A DNA stretch of 64,000 bases, taken from contig NZ_JBGGWE010000006.1 of assembly GCF_041321095.1 (NCBI RefSeq), positions 124,001 to 188,000 on the forward strand. Reading direction: 5' to 3'. This document shows positions 7,700 through 16,411 of this stretch, piece by piece; within the stretch, counting starts at the first letter, position 1, and each line of letters opens with the position of its first letter. Made by a program: the position numbers and the translations under genes. The stretch comes from Fibrella arboris. Lineage in GTDB: Bacteria; Bacteroidota; Bacteroidia; Cytophagales; Spirosomataceae. The notes under the pieces are model-generated. The model searched no databases, was not told the DNA's origin, and was given only the letters and a program-made list of their open reading frames with translations.

Positions 7700-7876
7700 A
7701 TGGACAATCCATTCAAATTCATCGAACCGGAGGGGGAATGTCCGCCTCATTTGAAAGAACAGTTGGTATCGGAAATTGACCTGATCCGTAACGCATTAAC
7801 TGTCGTTGAGCTCTACTCAGGCGATTTGTTTGGCTCTATTTCGGCTATGCTTTTCCCCGATACAGACAACAGCTAG
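7700..7876 (+). CDS. 58-aa conserved-type small protein downstream of ECF sigma
   Basis: ATG at 7700, TAG at 7874-7876. The peptide starts MDNPFKFIEPEGECPPHL and ends AMLFPDTDNS. It is acidic, has one Cys and an amphipathic middle (KEQLVSEIDLIRNAL), and has no clear membrane segment. It sits 25 nt after the sigma gene and before the MscS-like gene, so co-transcription is likely. I do not recognise a named family. Position and size suggest a modulator of the sigma factor or of the channel, but this is inference. Codon use looks ordinary for the window, which supports a real gene. Confidence 0.7.
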   Translation: MDNPFKFIEPEGECPPHLKEQLVSEIDLIRNALTVVELYSGDLFGSISAMLFPDTDNS

Positions 7877-7931
7877 ACCCATCAATAACGTATTCATTCT
7901 TCCACCAATCGACCACCCTAACGAACTGACT

Positions 7932-8759
7932 ATGAACACTGAGCTACCTAACATTACCCAAATACTGATCAACACCTTTCAAACACTCATTACTCAGTTT
8001 ATCAACTTTGTGCCCAAGTTTATTGGGGCAGGCGTGGTGCTGGCTATTGGTATACTGGTCGCCAAGATGTTAGCGGCCGTGGTTCAGCGGGTACTGAAAA
8101 GCGCTGGTTTTGACCGCTTCGGTGATAAGTTGAACGAAATTGATATTATTCGTCAGTTACAGACAGAGATCAGGCTGAGCGAGATTGTCGCCAAAGTGCT
8201 TTACTATTTTGTGCTGCTGGTATTTATCACCGCCGCCACCGAGACGCTCGGCATTGCCGCTATCACGGGTATGGTTACGTCGCTGGTCAACTTCATCCCT
8301 AAGCTGATTGCTGCCGCTATCATGCTTCAGGTTGGTGTACTGGTTGCCGACGTACTGAAACAAGGCGTAGTGAGCCTGTGTGCTTCATTCGGCATCTCGT
8401 CGGGGCGCCTACTGGGCATGGTTGTTTTCTTTTTTTTCCTCATCATTACCATTATCTCGGCGCTTGGGCAGGCTGGCATCAACACGGAATTACTGGAATC
8501 GAGCTTTAACCTGCTTATCGGTGGCGTTTTCCTGGCCTTTGCCGTTGGCTACGGACTGGCCTCCCGCGATGTAATGGCTAACATTCTGTCTTCTTTCTAT
8601 TCGAAGAACAAGTTCAGGGAAGGACAAACGATCAGAATTGAAGGCATCATGGGGCAGATTATTCAGGTCGATAGCACCTCATTGACACTACAAACCGGCG
8701 AGTCGACTACCACGATCCCGATGCAGATGCTTCAAACCAAGACCATCGAGTTCTTGTGA
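7932..8759 (+). CDS. MscS-like mechanosensitive channel protein with conserved TM-helix repeats
   Basis: 275 aa from the ATG at 7932; an upstream in-frame start would overlap the 58-aa gene. There are two copies of the conserved TM-helix pattern: NFVPKFIGAGVVLAIGILVAK near residue 25 and NFIPKLIAAAIMLQVGVLVAD near 125. Two more hydrophobic segments and a pore-like glycine/alanine helix follow (FAVGYGLASRDVMANI near 215). A short beta domain (REGQTIRIEGIMGQIIQVD) closes the protein without the large MscS C-terminal cage. It is an inner-membrane protein, probably for osmotic relief. mscL is encoded 1.1 kb downstream. Confidence 0.88.
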   Translation: MNTELPNITQILINTFQTLITQFINFVPKFIGAGVVLAIGILVAKMLAAVVQRVLKSAGFDRFGDKLNEIDIIRQLQTEIRLSEIVAKVLYYFVLLVFITAATETLGIAAITGMVTSLVNFIPKLIAAAIMLQVGVLVADVLKQGVVSLCASFGISSGRLLGMVVFFFFLIITIISALGQAGINTELLESSFNLLIGGVFLAFAVGYGLASRDVMANILSSFYSKNKFREGQTIRIEGIMGQIIQVDSTSLTLQTGESTTTIPMQMLQTKTIEFL

Positions 8760-8810
8760 GCCTATGGCCCCTCCCCTACCGTAATGATCTATTAACCAGT
8801 CAGTTCGTCA

Positions 8811-9773
8811 ATGAAAAATAGAGTAGTCAGCGTGGCCATTGCGGCGTGTTTCACCTCTATGGCGTGGGCTCAGGATCCAGCAACGCAACAAGTAACCACA
8901 AATTTCAAGGATACCGTATCTATCAAACGCGATACTACGTATTGGCAAAAGTCGATTTCGGGTGGTGTCAATTTCAATCAGGCCAGTTTTAGTAACTGGG
9001 TCGGTGGCGGTGTCAATTCAATTGCCATTGGTGGCATTGTGGCGGCACGTGCGCTGTACGAAAAAGGCAAAACCTCGTGGGACAACACGGCCGATTTCCA
9101 GTTGGGCTATCTCACGCAACGAGGCGTTACCCGAAAATCGTCTGATCAGTTAATTATCATATCGGTATTGGGTCATACGATTAAACCCAGGTGGGATCTA
9201 TTTGCCTCAGGTACGTTCAATACCTATTTCGCGCCCGGTTTCAAATACGATAACCTCCCCACAGGTACGTCTGATTTCAAGGTATCCAGCTTCTTTTCAC
9301 CTGCTCAGTTCGCCTTGGCCTGGGGGTTGGCCTATAAGCCGAACGATGAGTTTTCGATGCGTATCAGCCCGTTTGCGCCCCGCTTTACTTTTCTCTTCGA
9401 CGATGCCGTTCGCTACCGGGTAGGTGCCGACAAGGTAATTATTCCCGACCCGACGGCTACTGCCTACGGGGTAGAGGCAGGGAAGACAGTACGAGCAGAA
9501 TGGCTGGCCTTGCAGATTCAGGCCGTTTGGAACAAGAAGCTGAGCGAAAGCGTGAGTTTAAATGCCCGCTATCAACTATACGCCAACTACCAGACGCTGA
9601 ACGCCATTGACCACCGGGTTGACCTGCTCCTTACGGCTAAACTCAATCGGTATTTAAGCACTACGTTTGGTCTTATTGCCCTATACGATAAAGACTTTTA
9701 CGACGGCCTGCAAATTCAGCAAACACTAGGTATTGGGTTGATCTATAACGCCAGCACATTCCGAAAGAAATAA
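8811..9773 (+). CDS. DUF3078 family exported protein
   Basis: 320 aa with a cleavable signal peptide (a hydrophobic run ending near AWAQ at about residue 21). The body matches the DUF3078 pattern: SGGVNFNQASFSNWVGGG, TADFQLGYLTQRG, and alternating hydrophobic beta strands to the C-terminal LGIGLIYN. The strand pattern suggests an outer-membrane barrel (inference). It lies 51 bp after the MscS-like gene and before mscL, so it may belong to an osmotic-response group. Function is unknown. Confidence 0.8.
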   Translation: MKNRVVSVAIAACFTSMAWAQDPATQQVTTNFKDTVSIKRDTTYWQKSISGGVNFNQASFSNWVGGGVNSIAIGGIVAARALYEKGKTSWDNTADFQLGYLTQRGVTRKSSDQLIIISVLGHTIKPRWDLFASGTFNTYFAPGFKYDNLPTGTSDFKVSSFFSPAQFALAWGLAYKPNDEFSMRISPFAPRFTFLFDDAVRYRVGADKVIIPDPTATAYGVEAGKTVRAEWLALQIQAVWNKKLSESVSLNARYQLYANYQTLNAIDHRVDLLLTAKLNRYLSTTFGLIALYDKDFYDGLQIQQTLGIGLIYNASTFRKK

Positions 9774-9877
9774 ACTATGGCAGCCAGTCAGTTTTGAATT
9801 GTCTCCTGAATGAAATAGTTTTCCTGCACTACCGCATTTACTTACGTAAAATCCGAACCCCTTAACCATTCACAACT

Positions 9878-10210
9878 ATGTTAAAAGAATTCAAAACGTT
9901 TGTTGTTCAGGGCAACGTGCTTGACCTGGCCGTCGGTGTCATTATCGGCGCAGCTTTCGGTAAAATCACGGCATCACTGGTTGAAGACATTCTGAATCCA
10001 ATTCTAGGTCTTGCCCTGGGTAACGTTGACCTGACCCAGCTGAAATATGTACTGAAAGAGGCCGTTGGCACCACGCCAGAGGTAGCCATCCGTTACGGTA
10101 ATTTCCTGAATACGGTTATCCAGTTTGTGGCTATCGCCTGGATTATTTTCCTGATTGTTAAAGCAGCCAATAAACTGCGGGGCGCTGACAATGAGGAGGC
10201 TAAAGCCTGA
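9878..10210 (+). CDS. mscL: Large-conductance mechanosensitive channel MscL
   Basis: A 110-aa MscL. The first helix has the family signature GNVLDLAVGVIIGAAFGKIT, and NPILGLALG marks the start of the periplasmic loop. The second membrane helix is NTVIQFVAIAWIIFLIVKAANKL. The protein is about 25 residues shorter than the E. coli channel, mainly through a reduced periplasmic loop and C-terminal bundle. MscL opens on hypo-osmotic shock (established). A terminator follows within 20 bp of the stop. Confidence 0.95.
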   Translation: MLKEFKTFVVQGNVLDLAVGVIIGAAFGKITASLVEDILNPILGLALGNVDLTQLKYVLKEAVGTTPEVAIRYGNFLNTVIQFVAIAWIIFLIVKAANKLRGADNEEAKA

Positions 10211-10228
10211 GACACCCCTATACGTTTA

Positions 10229-10262
10229 TAAAAAGCCCTGACCCATCGGTTGGGGCTTTTTT
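10229..10262 (+). terminator. Terminator after mscL
   Basis: AAAAAGCCCTGACC-CATC-GGTTGGGGCTTTTTT is a hairpin with a terminal T run. Confidence 0.85.
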
Positions 10263-10288
10263 GTATTCCTTACTTTTGGGGTAAAAAA

Positions 10289-10390
10289 GAGCTTCAGGTG
10301 TGCAGTCTCAGGGGTCAGGTGGCGCTGCCGAATCACCAGATGGGGAGTCAGCAACGCCGCCTGAACCCTGAGACTGCACACCTGAAGCTC
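10289..10390. repeat. Intergenic inverted repeat 5 (CTTCAGGTGTGCAG hairpin)
   Basis: The outer arms, GAGCTTCAGGTGTGCAGTCTC at 10289 and its reverse complement ending at 10390, match almost perfectly over about 35 bp. The tip contains GGCGCTGCC and GCAACGCCGCC. It ends 10 nt before the murD ATG. Confidence 0.9.
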
Positions 10391-10400
10391 ATACCTGTCT

Positions 10401-11744
10401 ATGCGATTAGTCATTCTGGGTGGTGGTGAATCGGGCGTTGGCGCAGCTTTGTTAGGGCAAGCGAAAGGCTACGATGTGTTTTTGTCAGACCGAAGCCCGC
10501 TGAAGGCAACGTACCTGGAAACACTTAATCAGGCGGGTATAGCATTTGAGGAAGGCCAGCATACAGAAAGCCTGATCCTGAACGCCACCGAGGTAGTGAA
10601 AAGCCCGGGTATTCCCGATACGGTGCCCTTGGTTGTTGAACTGAAGGCGATGGGTATACCTGTTATTTCGGAGATTGAGTTTGCTGCCCGTTATACAAGG
10701 GCCAAACTAATTGGCATTACAGGCAGCAATGGCAAAACTACCACCACGCTGCTTACCTACCACCTGCTTAAAACGGCCGGGTTTAATGTGGGACTGGCCG
10801 GGAATATTGGCGACAGCTTCGCTAAACAGGTCATCGACGACACGTTTGAGTATTTCGTCCTGGAACTGAGCAGCTTTCAGCTCGACACGATGTTTGACAC
10901 CCGGCTCGATACGGCCGTTCTGTTGAACATTACGCCTGACCACCTCGATCGGTACGGGTATAATTTCCAGAATTACGTAGACAGTAAATTCCGTGTGTTG
11001 CAGAATCTGCGTTCAGACGACACCTTTATCTATTTCCAGGAGAATAAACCAACCACGCAGGAACTGGCTATCCGGCAACCCGACGTTTACGCGTTGCCTA
11101 TCTCGCTGGAGACTGCCGTTGCGCCCGGAGGGTATGCGCAAGATGGACGATTAACGACCCGTTTTCGCGGTCGTTCGTTCACGATCGGCACGGCTGATCT
11201 ACCGTTAAAAGGCCCGCATAATGCCCTGAACATGCTGGCTGCTATCCTGGCAGCCCAGTCGGTGAACGTACCTGACGAAGCCATAGCTCAAGGCCTGGGT
11301 ACGTTCGTGAACGCCTCCCATCGAATGGAACCAGCGGGCATTATCAACGGCATCCGGTTCGTTAATGATTCGAAAGCCACCAACGTCGACTCCGTTTTTT
11401 ACGCCCTCTCAAGCATGGACACGCCAACGATCTGGATAGCCGGGGGCCAGGACAAAGGCAACGACTACAGTCAGTTGGATAGCGTAGTCCGTGAGCACGT
11501 GAAAGCGCTTATCTGCCTGGGGAAAGACAACAAAAAACTGATCGACTATTTCGGCGATAAACTGACCCTAATTCGGGAAACGCAGGACGTGCGGGAAGCG
11601 GTGCAAGTAGCTCTCGAGTTAGGAAAGCCCGGCGATACCGCCCTATTATCTCCTGCCTGCGCCAGCTTCGATCTATTCAAAAACTACGAAGACCGGGGGA
11701 ATCAGTTTAAGGCAGCTGTGCAAGCCTTGTTGATCAAGACATGA
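10401..11744 (+). CDS. murD: UDP-N-acetylmuramoylalanine--D-glutamate ligase
   Basis: A 447-aa MurD. It adds D-Glu to UDP-MurNAc-L-Ala in the cytosol (established). Domain 1 begins VILGGGESGVGAALLG. The ATP-binding loop GITGSNGKTTTTLLTYH lies near residue 110, the central domain has LNITPDHLDRYG near 175, and the C-terminal domain has NDSKATN and IWIAGGQDKGNDY near 315-350. It is the first gene here of a murD-ftsW-murG-murC-ftsQ-ftsA-ftsZ cluster. The usual upstream half (mraZ to mraY) is not next to it; mscL and hairpin 5 are there instead. Confidence 0.98.
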   Translation: MRLVILGGGESGVGAALLGQAKGYDVFLSDRSPLKATYLETLNQAGIAFEEGQHTESLILNATEVVKSPGIPDTVPLVVELKAMGIPVISEIEFAARYTRAKLIGITGSNGKTTTTLLTYHLLKTAGFNVGLAGNIGDSFAKQVIDDTFEYFVLELSSFQLDTMFDTRLDTAVLLNITPDHLDRYGYNFQNYVDSKFRVLQNLRSDDTFIYFQENKPTTQELAIRQPDVYALPISLETAVAPGGYAQDGRLTTRFRGRSFTIGTADLPLKGPHNALNMLAAILAAQSVNVPDEAIAQGLGTFVNASHRMEPAGIINGIRFVNDSKATNVDSVFYALSSMDTPTIWIAGGQDKGNDYSQLDSVVREHVKALICLGKDNKKLIDYFGDKLTLIRETQDVREAVQVALELGKPGDTALLSPACASFDLFKNYEDRGNQFKAAVQALLIKT

Positions 11745-11809
11745 GAAACAACGTATAACCGGAGCCTATTACCCGTCCATTCAGTCTACCCTATTTACCT
11801 TAACGAACC

Positions 11810-12940
11810 ATGACCTACTCTATCCGCGACTGGACACGCGACAACCTGAAAGGTGATCGACAGATCTGGTGGATTGTCCTGTTTCTGTCTATTCTGAGCG
11901 TACTGGTCGTTTACAGCGCCACAGGGACTATTGCCTACCAGAAAATGGGTGGCAACACGGAAGCATATCTGTTTAAGCACGGCGCGCTGGTTGTGTTAGG
12001 GCTTGGCTGTATGTTTCTGGCGCATCGGATCAATTACATCCACTACGCCCGGCTGTCTAAATACGGCCTGTGGCTGTCGGTCCCTTTGCTGCTGTGGGCC
12101 TATTTCAAAGGCACTAACCTAAACGATGCCTCCCGCTGGATCACCATCCCGATCATTAACCAAACGTTTCAACCTTCGGATCTGGCCAAACTGGCGCTGA
12201 TCTCGAACCTGGCCGCCATGCTGGCCAAACGGCAACGTGTGGCCTATGAGCCTCAGGTACTCGTGAACATGATCGGGTGGATTGGGGTCATTTGCGCCCT
12301 TATCGTTATCTCCAACACCTCAACGGCGTTGTTGCTGGGGTTAACCTGCTTTCTGCTGATGTACATTGGGCGGGTTCCCCGCAGCTATCTGGCAGGTATG
12401 GTTATTTTCTGCATGGTCGTGGGCGGATTTGCCCTGGTACTGGGACAACGGTATGAAACCGTGCTGGGCCGCCTGGACCGGTTCAAAGACGCGGAAAAGA
12501 TCGATTATCAGGTAGAACAATCATACATCGCGCTGGCAAATGGCGGCATCAAGGGGCAGGGACCAGGTAACAGTCATCAGCGAAACTTTCTGCCACACCC
12601 CTACTCTGATTTCATCTTTGCCATTATTGTAGAAGAGTATGGCCTGCTGGGTGGCATTGCCGTGCTGGTAGCCTATTTGTGGCTGCTTATGCGCGGTATG
12701 CGCGCCATTCGCAGTAGTAGCCGGCCGTTTGGGGGACTACTCTCGGCGGGACTAACCTTCAGTATCGTGATTCAGGCGATGATCAACATGGCCGTAGCGG
12801 TTGGTCTGGTGCCCGTTACCGGTTTGCCCCTCCCCTTGTTGAGTATGGGTGGTACATCGCTGTTGTTCACTGGTGCCGCCATCGGTATTGTTATTGGCGT
12901 TAGCCGCGATGAAGCCGATGAAAGTAAGCTTTTAAAATAA
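11810..12940 (+). CDS. ftsW: Septal peptidoglycan polymerase FtsW (SEDS family)
   Basis: 376 aa with about ten hydrophobic segments, the SEDS family layout. Recognisable stretches are LFLSILSVLVVYSATG in the first helix, DASRWITIPIINQTFQPSDLAKLALI near residue 105, and the C-terminal block GLPLPLLSMGGTSLLFTGAAIGI near 340. FtsW polymerises lipid II together with a class B PBP at the septum (established). It lies 65 bp after murD and 84 bp before murG, all on the same strand. Confidence 0.96.
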   Translation: MTYSIRDWTRDNLKGDRQIWWIVLFLSILSVLVVYSATGTIAYQKMGGNTEAYLFKHGALVVLGLGCMFLAHRINYIHYARLSKYGLWLSVPLLLWAYFKGTNLNDASRWITIPIINQTFQPSDLAKLALISNLAAMLAKRQRVAYEPQVLVNMIGWIGVICALIVISNTSTALLLGLTCFLLMYIGRVPRSYLAGMVIFCMVVGGFALVLGQRYETVLGRLDRFKDAEKIDYQVEQSYIALANGGIKGQGPGNSHQRNFLPHPYSDFIFAIIVEEYGLLGGIAVLVAYLWLLMRGMRAIRSSSRPFGGLLSAGLTFSIVIQAMINMAVAVGLVPVTGLPLPLLSMGGTSLLFTGAAIGIVIGVSRDEADESKLLK

Positions 12941-13024
12941 GCCCGATACCATACAGGCTATCAACCAGCCGGAAATGAATTTCCAAAGGCTGCTCACCAA
13001 TACGATTGTCAAGATTCAAGCCAT

Positions 13025-14131
13025 ATGCGGGTTATTATTTCAGGCGGCGGAACAGGTGGACATATCTACCCCGCAATAGCTATTGCCAACGAACTAAAGC
13101 GGCTCAATTCAGCCACCGAGATTCTATTTGTGGGTGCTGAAGGCAAAATGGAAATGGAAAAGGTACCGCGTGCGGGCTATCGTATCGAAGGCCTGCCGGT
13201 GGTGGGGATCAAACGCGAACTGACGCTGTCGAATCTGGCATTCCCGTTTAAACTAGGCCGCAGTTTGCTCCGAGCCCGGCAGCTTGTCCGCGACTTTACC
13301 CCCGATGTAGCCATTGGAGTGGGTGGCTACGCCAGTGGCCCAACCCTACTGGCAGCGGCACTCGCCAACGTACCTATCCTGATTCAGGAACAAAACTCAT
13401 TTGCGGGTCTAACCAATAAAGTGCTCGCCCGCTGGGCAAAACGTATCTGTGTCGCTTATCCAGATATGGATGCCTTCTTCCCGGCGTCTAAGATCAGACT
13501 AACGGGCAATCCTGTACGCAGCGACATTCAGTTGGCCGATCAACAGGTTCTGGCCGGCCAGACGCAATTCGGTTTGCAGCCCAACGTACCCACGCTGTTG
13601 GTCATTGGCGGTAGCCAGGGCGCACGCACGTTGAACGAAAGCATAGAGGCGGGCCTGCCCCAGTTGGTACAGGCGGGCGTACAGGTGATCTGGCAAACGG
13701 GCACCACCTTTATCGACCGGGCACACAAAGCAGTTGCCCAGGCCGGTGCCACACTCGTACAGCCACATGCGTTTATTTATGACATGGATAAGGCCTACGC
13801 CGTAGCCAATGCAGTCGTGTCCCGGGCAGGCGCTTTATCTGTATCGGAACTATGCATCGTTGGGCGGCCCGCTATCCTGGTTCCGTTACCAACTGCCGCT
13901 GAAGATCACCAGACCCACAATGCAATGGCGCTCGTTAACAGGCAGGCGGCGTTACTGGTCAATGATCGCGACGCCCGGCAAACGCTGGTCACCGAGGCCC
14001 TTCGCTTGTTATCTGATTCAAAACAAAAGGAAACATTAAGTGGGCATATTCGTGAATTGGCCTTCCCAAAAGCCGCTGCGGATATTGCCGGGGAAGTCCT
14101 TCTTCTTACCTCAAGAAATAAAGTAGTATGA
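13025..14131 (+). CDS. murG: UDP-GlcNAc:lipid I GlcNAc transferase
   Basis: A 368-aa MurG that makes lipid II from lipid I on the cytosolic face of the membrane (established). The N-terminal loop ISGGGTGGHIYPAIAIANEL, the GVGGYASGPTLLAA motif near residue 100, the LVIGGSQGAR loop near 190 and the C-terminal VSRAGALSVSELCIVGRPAILVPLP donor-binding block are all present. The length is normal. Two AACGTACC octamers fall inside the gene. A promoter-like site for murC begins just after the stop. Confidence 0.97.
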   Translation: MRVIISGGGTGGHIYPAIAIANELKRLNSATEILFVGAEGKMEMEKVPRAGYRIEGLPVVGIKRELTLSNLAFPFKLGRSLLRARQLVRDFTPDVAIGVGGYASGPTLLAAALANVPILIQEQNSFAGLTNKVLARWAKRICVAYPDMDAFFPASKIRLTGNPVRSDIQLADQQVLAGQTQFGLQPNVPTLLVIGGSQGARTLNESIEAGLPQLVQAGVQVIWQTGTTFIDRAHKAVAQAGATLVQPHAFIYDMDKAYAVANAVVSRAGALSVSELCIVGRPAILVPLPTAAEDHQTHNAMALVNRQAALLVNDRDARQTLVTEALRLLSDSKQKETLSGHIRELAFPKAAADIAGEVLLLTSRNKVV

Positions 14132-14136
14132 ACCCC

Positions 14137-14168
14137 TTGCGGTTTTGTAAATCACCTAGTTACTTTTG
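14137..14168 (+). promoter_or_regulatory. Internal promoter ahead of murC
   Basis: TTG (14137-14139), a 21-nt spacer and TACTTTTG (14161-14168) match the phylum consensus. It lies between murG and murC, so the downstream division genes may be transcribed separately. Confidence 0.6.
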
Positions 14169-14191
14169 TAGAACTACACCTGACCTATCCA

Positions 14192-15604
14192 TTGATACCT
14201 TCATCTTTATCCACTATACGTAACGTTTACTTCCTGGGCATCGGGGGCATCGGTATGAGTGCGCTCGCACGCTGGTTTTTAGTCAATGGCTATACTGTAG
14301 CCGGATACGACCGCACCCCAACCGCCCTGACCAATGCGTTAGTTTCGGAAGGCGTGGCCATTCACTTCGAGGAAGATGTTGAGCAGATTCCGGCCGATTT
14401 TCGGGCTAACCCAGCAGAAACACTGGTTGTGTATACGCCAGCAGTTCCTAAGACGCATCTCGAATACATTTACCTGACAGAGAACGGATTCACGTTGCAG
14501 AAGCGGTCGCAGGTACTTGGTTTTCTAGCCGGCCGAATGACCACAATCGGCGTAGCCGGTACACACGGCAAAACCACGACCTCCTCCATGGTGGCGCATC
14601 TGCTTCGCCAAGCAGGCGTTAATTGCGCTGCGTTTTTAGGTGGCATCACGCAGAATTACGGCACCAACTTCCTGCTCAACGAACCAGCCGATGAGTTGTC
14701 TACGGTTATCTGCGTAGTGGAAGCCGACGAGTTCGACCGGTCATTTCTGACGCTGTTTCCGCAGTATGCCATTGTCACGTCGACAGACGCCGACCACCTT
14801 GATATTTACGGCGATCATAACTCAGTACTTCAATCATTTGCGGCTTATGTAAGCCAGATCAAGCCGTCGGGTATTCTGTTTCAGCGGCAGGGGCTGCCAT
14901 TGGCAGATAAAACTTCGGCCGAGGTACGTACCTACGCGCTCAACGAAGGTACCGAGCCGTCTCCCGCCTATTATGCAGCGAATCTTCGCATCGAGAACGC
15001 TCGATTCGTGTTTGACCTGGTATACCCTGGCGGTGCTGTTACCGACATACGCATGGTCATTCCGGGTTTTCATAATGTAGAGAATGCCGTAGCGGCCGGA
15101 GCCGTCGCGCTCGAAGTGGGCGTATCGCCAGCGGCTGTTCGCGAAGGTCTGACTACATACCGAGGGGTAAAACGGCGATTCGAATACATTCTGGATACCG
15201 ACGAGATCGTGTTTATCGATGATTATGCGCACCATCCGGCCGAAGTTCAGGCCTTTTTATCGTCTGTAAAAGCACTCTATCCAGACCGCGAACTGACTGT
15301 AATTTTTCAGCCCCATTTATTTAGCCGAACCCGTGATTTTGCCGAAGGATTTGCTGAAAGTCTTTCCCTGGCCGACCAGTTAATTTTATTAGATATTTAC
15401 CCCGCTCGGGAATTACCAATCGACGGTGTCACGTCTGACTTGATTTTACAGCGCGTTACCTCGAAATCAAAGCAAATCAGTACCAAAGAAGCCTTACCCG
15501 GCGTTCTGCGGGAAATGAAGCCATCCTTGCTGGTTACAGTCGGAGCAGGTGATATTGATCAACAGCTTCACGCCCTTAAAATTTTATTTAACACCAATGG
15601 ATAA
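14192..15604 (+). CDS. murC: UDP-N-acetylmuramate--L-alanine ligase
   Basis: A 470-aa MurC that attaches L-Ala to UDP-MurNAc (established). The start taken is TTG at 14192, since it gives the family N-terminus (IRNVYFLGIGGIGMSALARWF) and no ATG lies ahead of it in frame. The ATP loop GVAGTHGKTTTSSMVAHLL lies near residue 125, and the central motif DADHLDIYGDH near 200. The C-terminal domain has FIDDYAHHPAEV near 345 and FQPHLFSRTRDF near 375. It follows murG after a probable internal promoter and precedes ftsQ by 33 bp. Confidence 0.97.
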   Translation: MIPSSLSTIRNVYFLGIGGIGMSALARWFLVNGYTVAGYDRTPTALTNALVSEGVAIHFEEDVEQIPADFRANPAETLVVYTPAVPKTHLEYIYLTENGFTLQKRSQVLGFLAGRMTTIGVAGTHGKTTTSSMVAHLLRQAGVNCAAFLGGITQNYGTNFLLNEPADELSTVICVVEADEFDRSFLTLFPQYAIVTSTDADHLDIYGDHNSVLQSFAAYVSQIKPSGILFQRQGLPLADKTSAEVRTYALNEGTEPSPAYYAANLRIENARFVFDLVYPGGAVTDIRMVIPGFHNVENAVAAGAVALEVGVSPAAVREGLTTYRGVKRRFEYILDTDEIVFIDDYAHHPAEVQAFLSSVKALYPDRELTVIFQPHLFSRTRDFAEGFAESLSLADQLILLDIYPARELPIDGVTSDLILQRVTSKSKQISTKEALPGVLREMKPSLLVTVGAGDIDQQLHALKILFNTNG

Positions 15605-15637
15605 AATAATTAATCGGCTGAATTAGCTTATCTACAG

Positions 15638-16411
15638 ATGTTTTCTACTTTTAGTAACCGAAAAAAATGGCTTTGGCAATCAATCGGGGCTTTAACCCTT
15701 TTCGGTTTGCTTGCGTTTACAGAAGAACGTCTGCACCAAAGCCATTGCAAAGCCATTGTTGTCGACATCGACGAGGTGGATGGGCAGCGGTTTCTGACGC
15801 GTAGAGATGTCACCGGCTTTCTGACTACTAATGGAGTTGATCCTCTTGTTGGCCAGGCGTTCGATGAAATCAACCTAAGTAGACTTGAGCAACGGCTCAG
15901 TCAGTACAGTTTAATTAAGCGGGCACATGTGTCGCGTGACTTAGCGGGCAACCTGCTCGTCCAGATTGAACAGCCTAAACCGTTGGCTAGATTAATAGCA
16001 GGTGGCGACGGGCTACGGATGGTGAACGGGCAGTATATCAGCCAGGAAGGGCGGTTTTTCCCTTTGTCGATGAATTACGCTGCGCGGGTCCCTATTGTCT
16101 CGGGAGAGTGGTTTCAAACCCACCGCACCTTAGCCAATGAGGCCGGTAAACCGCTGCTCTCCTTGCTCCAATACATCCGTGAATCGGATTTATGGCGGGC
16201 ACAGATTGCAGAAGTCAGTGTTGACCAGTCGGGTAATGTAACCTTGTGGCCGCAGGTCGGTGATTATCAGATTGATTTTGGTCTACCCGACGCCATTGAA
16301 ACGAAGTTTAAAAAAGTGAAGCTGTTTTATACCCAGATAGCCCCCCAGAAAGGGTGGAATCGCTATCACCGGGTAAGCGTACAGTATCGTAACCAGTTAG
16401 TTTGCGAATGA
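15638..16411 (+). CDS. ftsQ: Cell division protein FtsQ-type
   Basis: 257 aa with one N-terminal membrane helix (IGALTLFGLLAFTEE at about 13-28) and a periplasmic part. The POTRA-like domain begins at about residue 40 (VDIDEVDGQRFLTRRDVTGFL) and is followed by the FtsQ beta domain. Sequence similarity in this family is low, so the call rests on length, topology, the POTRA pattern and position between murC and ftsA. FtsQ joins the divisome with FtsB/L (established in other bacteria). Its TGA overlaps the ftsA ATG (ATGA), which suggests coupled translation. Confidence 0.88.
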   Translation: MFSTFSNRKKWLWQSIGALTLFGLLAFTEERLHQSHCKAIVVDIDEVDGQRFLTRRDVTGFLTTNGVDPLVGQAFDEINLSRLEQRLSQYSLIKRAHVSRDLAGNLLVQIEQPKPLARLIAGGDGLRMVNGQYISQEGRFFPLSMNYAARVPIVSGEWFQTHRTLANEAGKPLLSLLQYIRESDLWRAQIAEVSVDQSGNVTLWPQVGDYQIDFGLPDAIETKFKKVKLFYTQIAPQKGWNRYHRVSVQYRNQLVCE

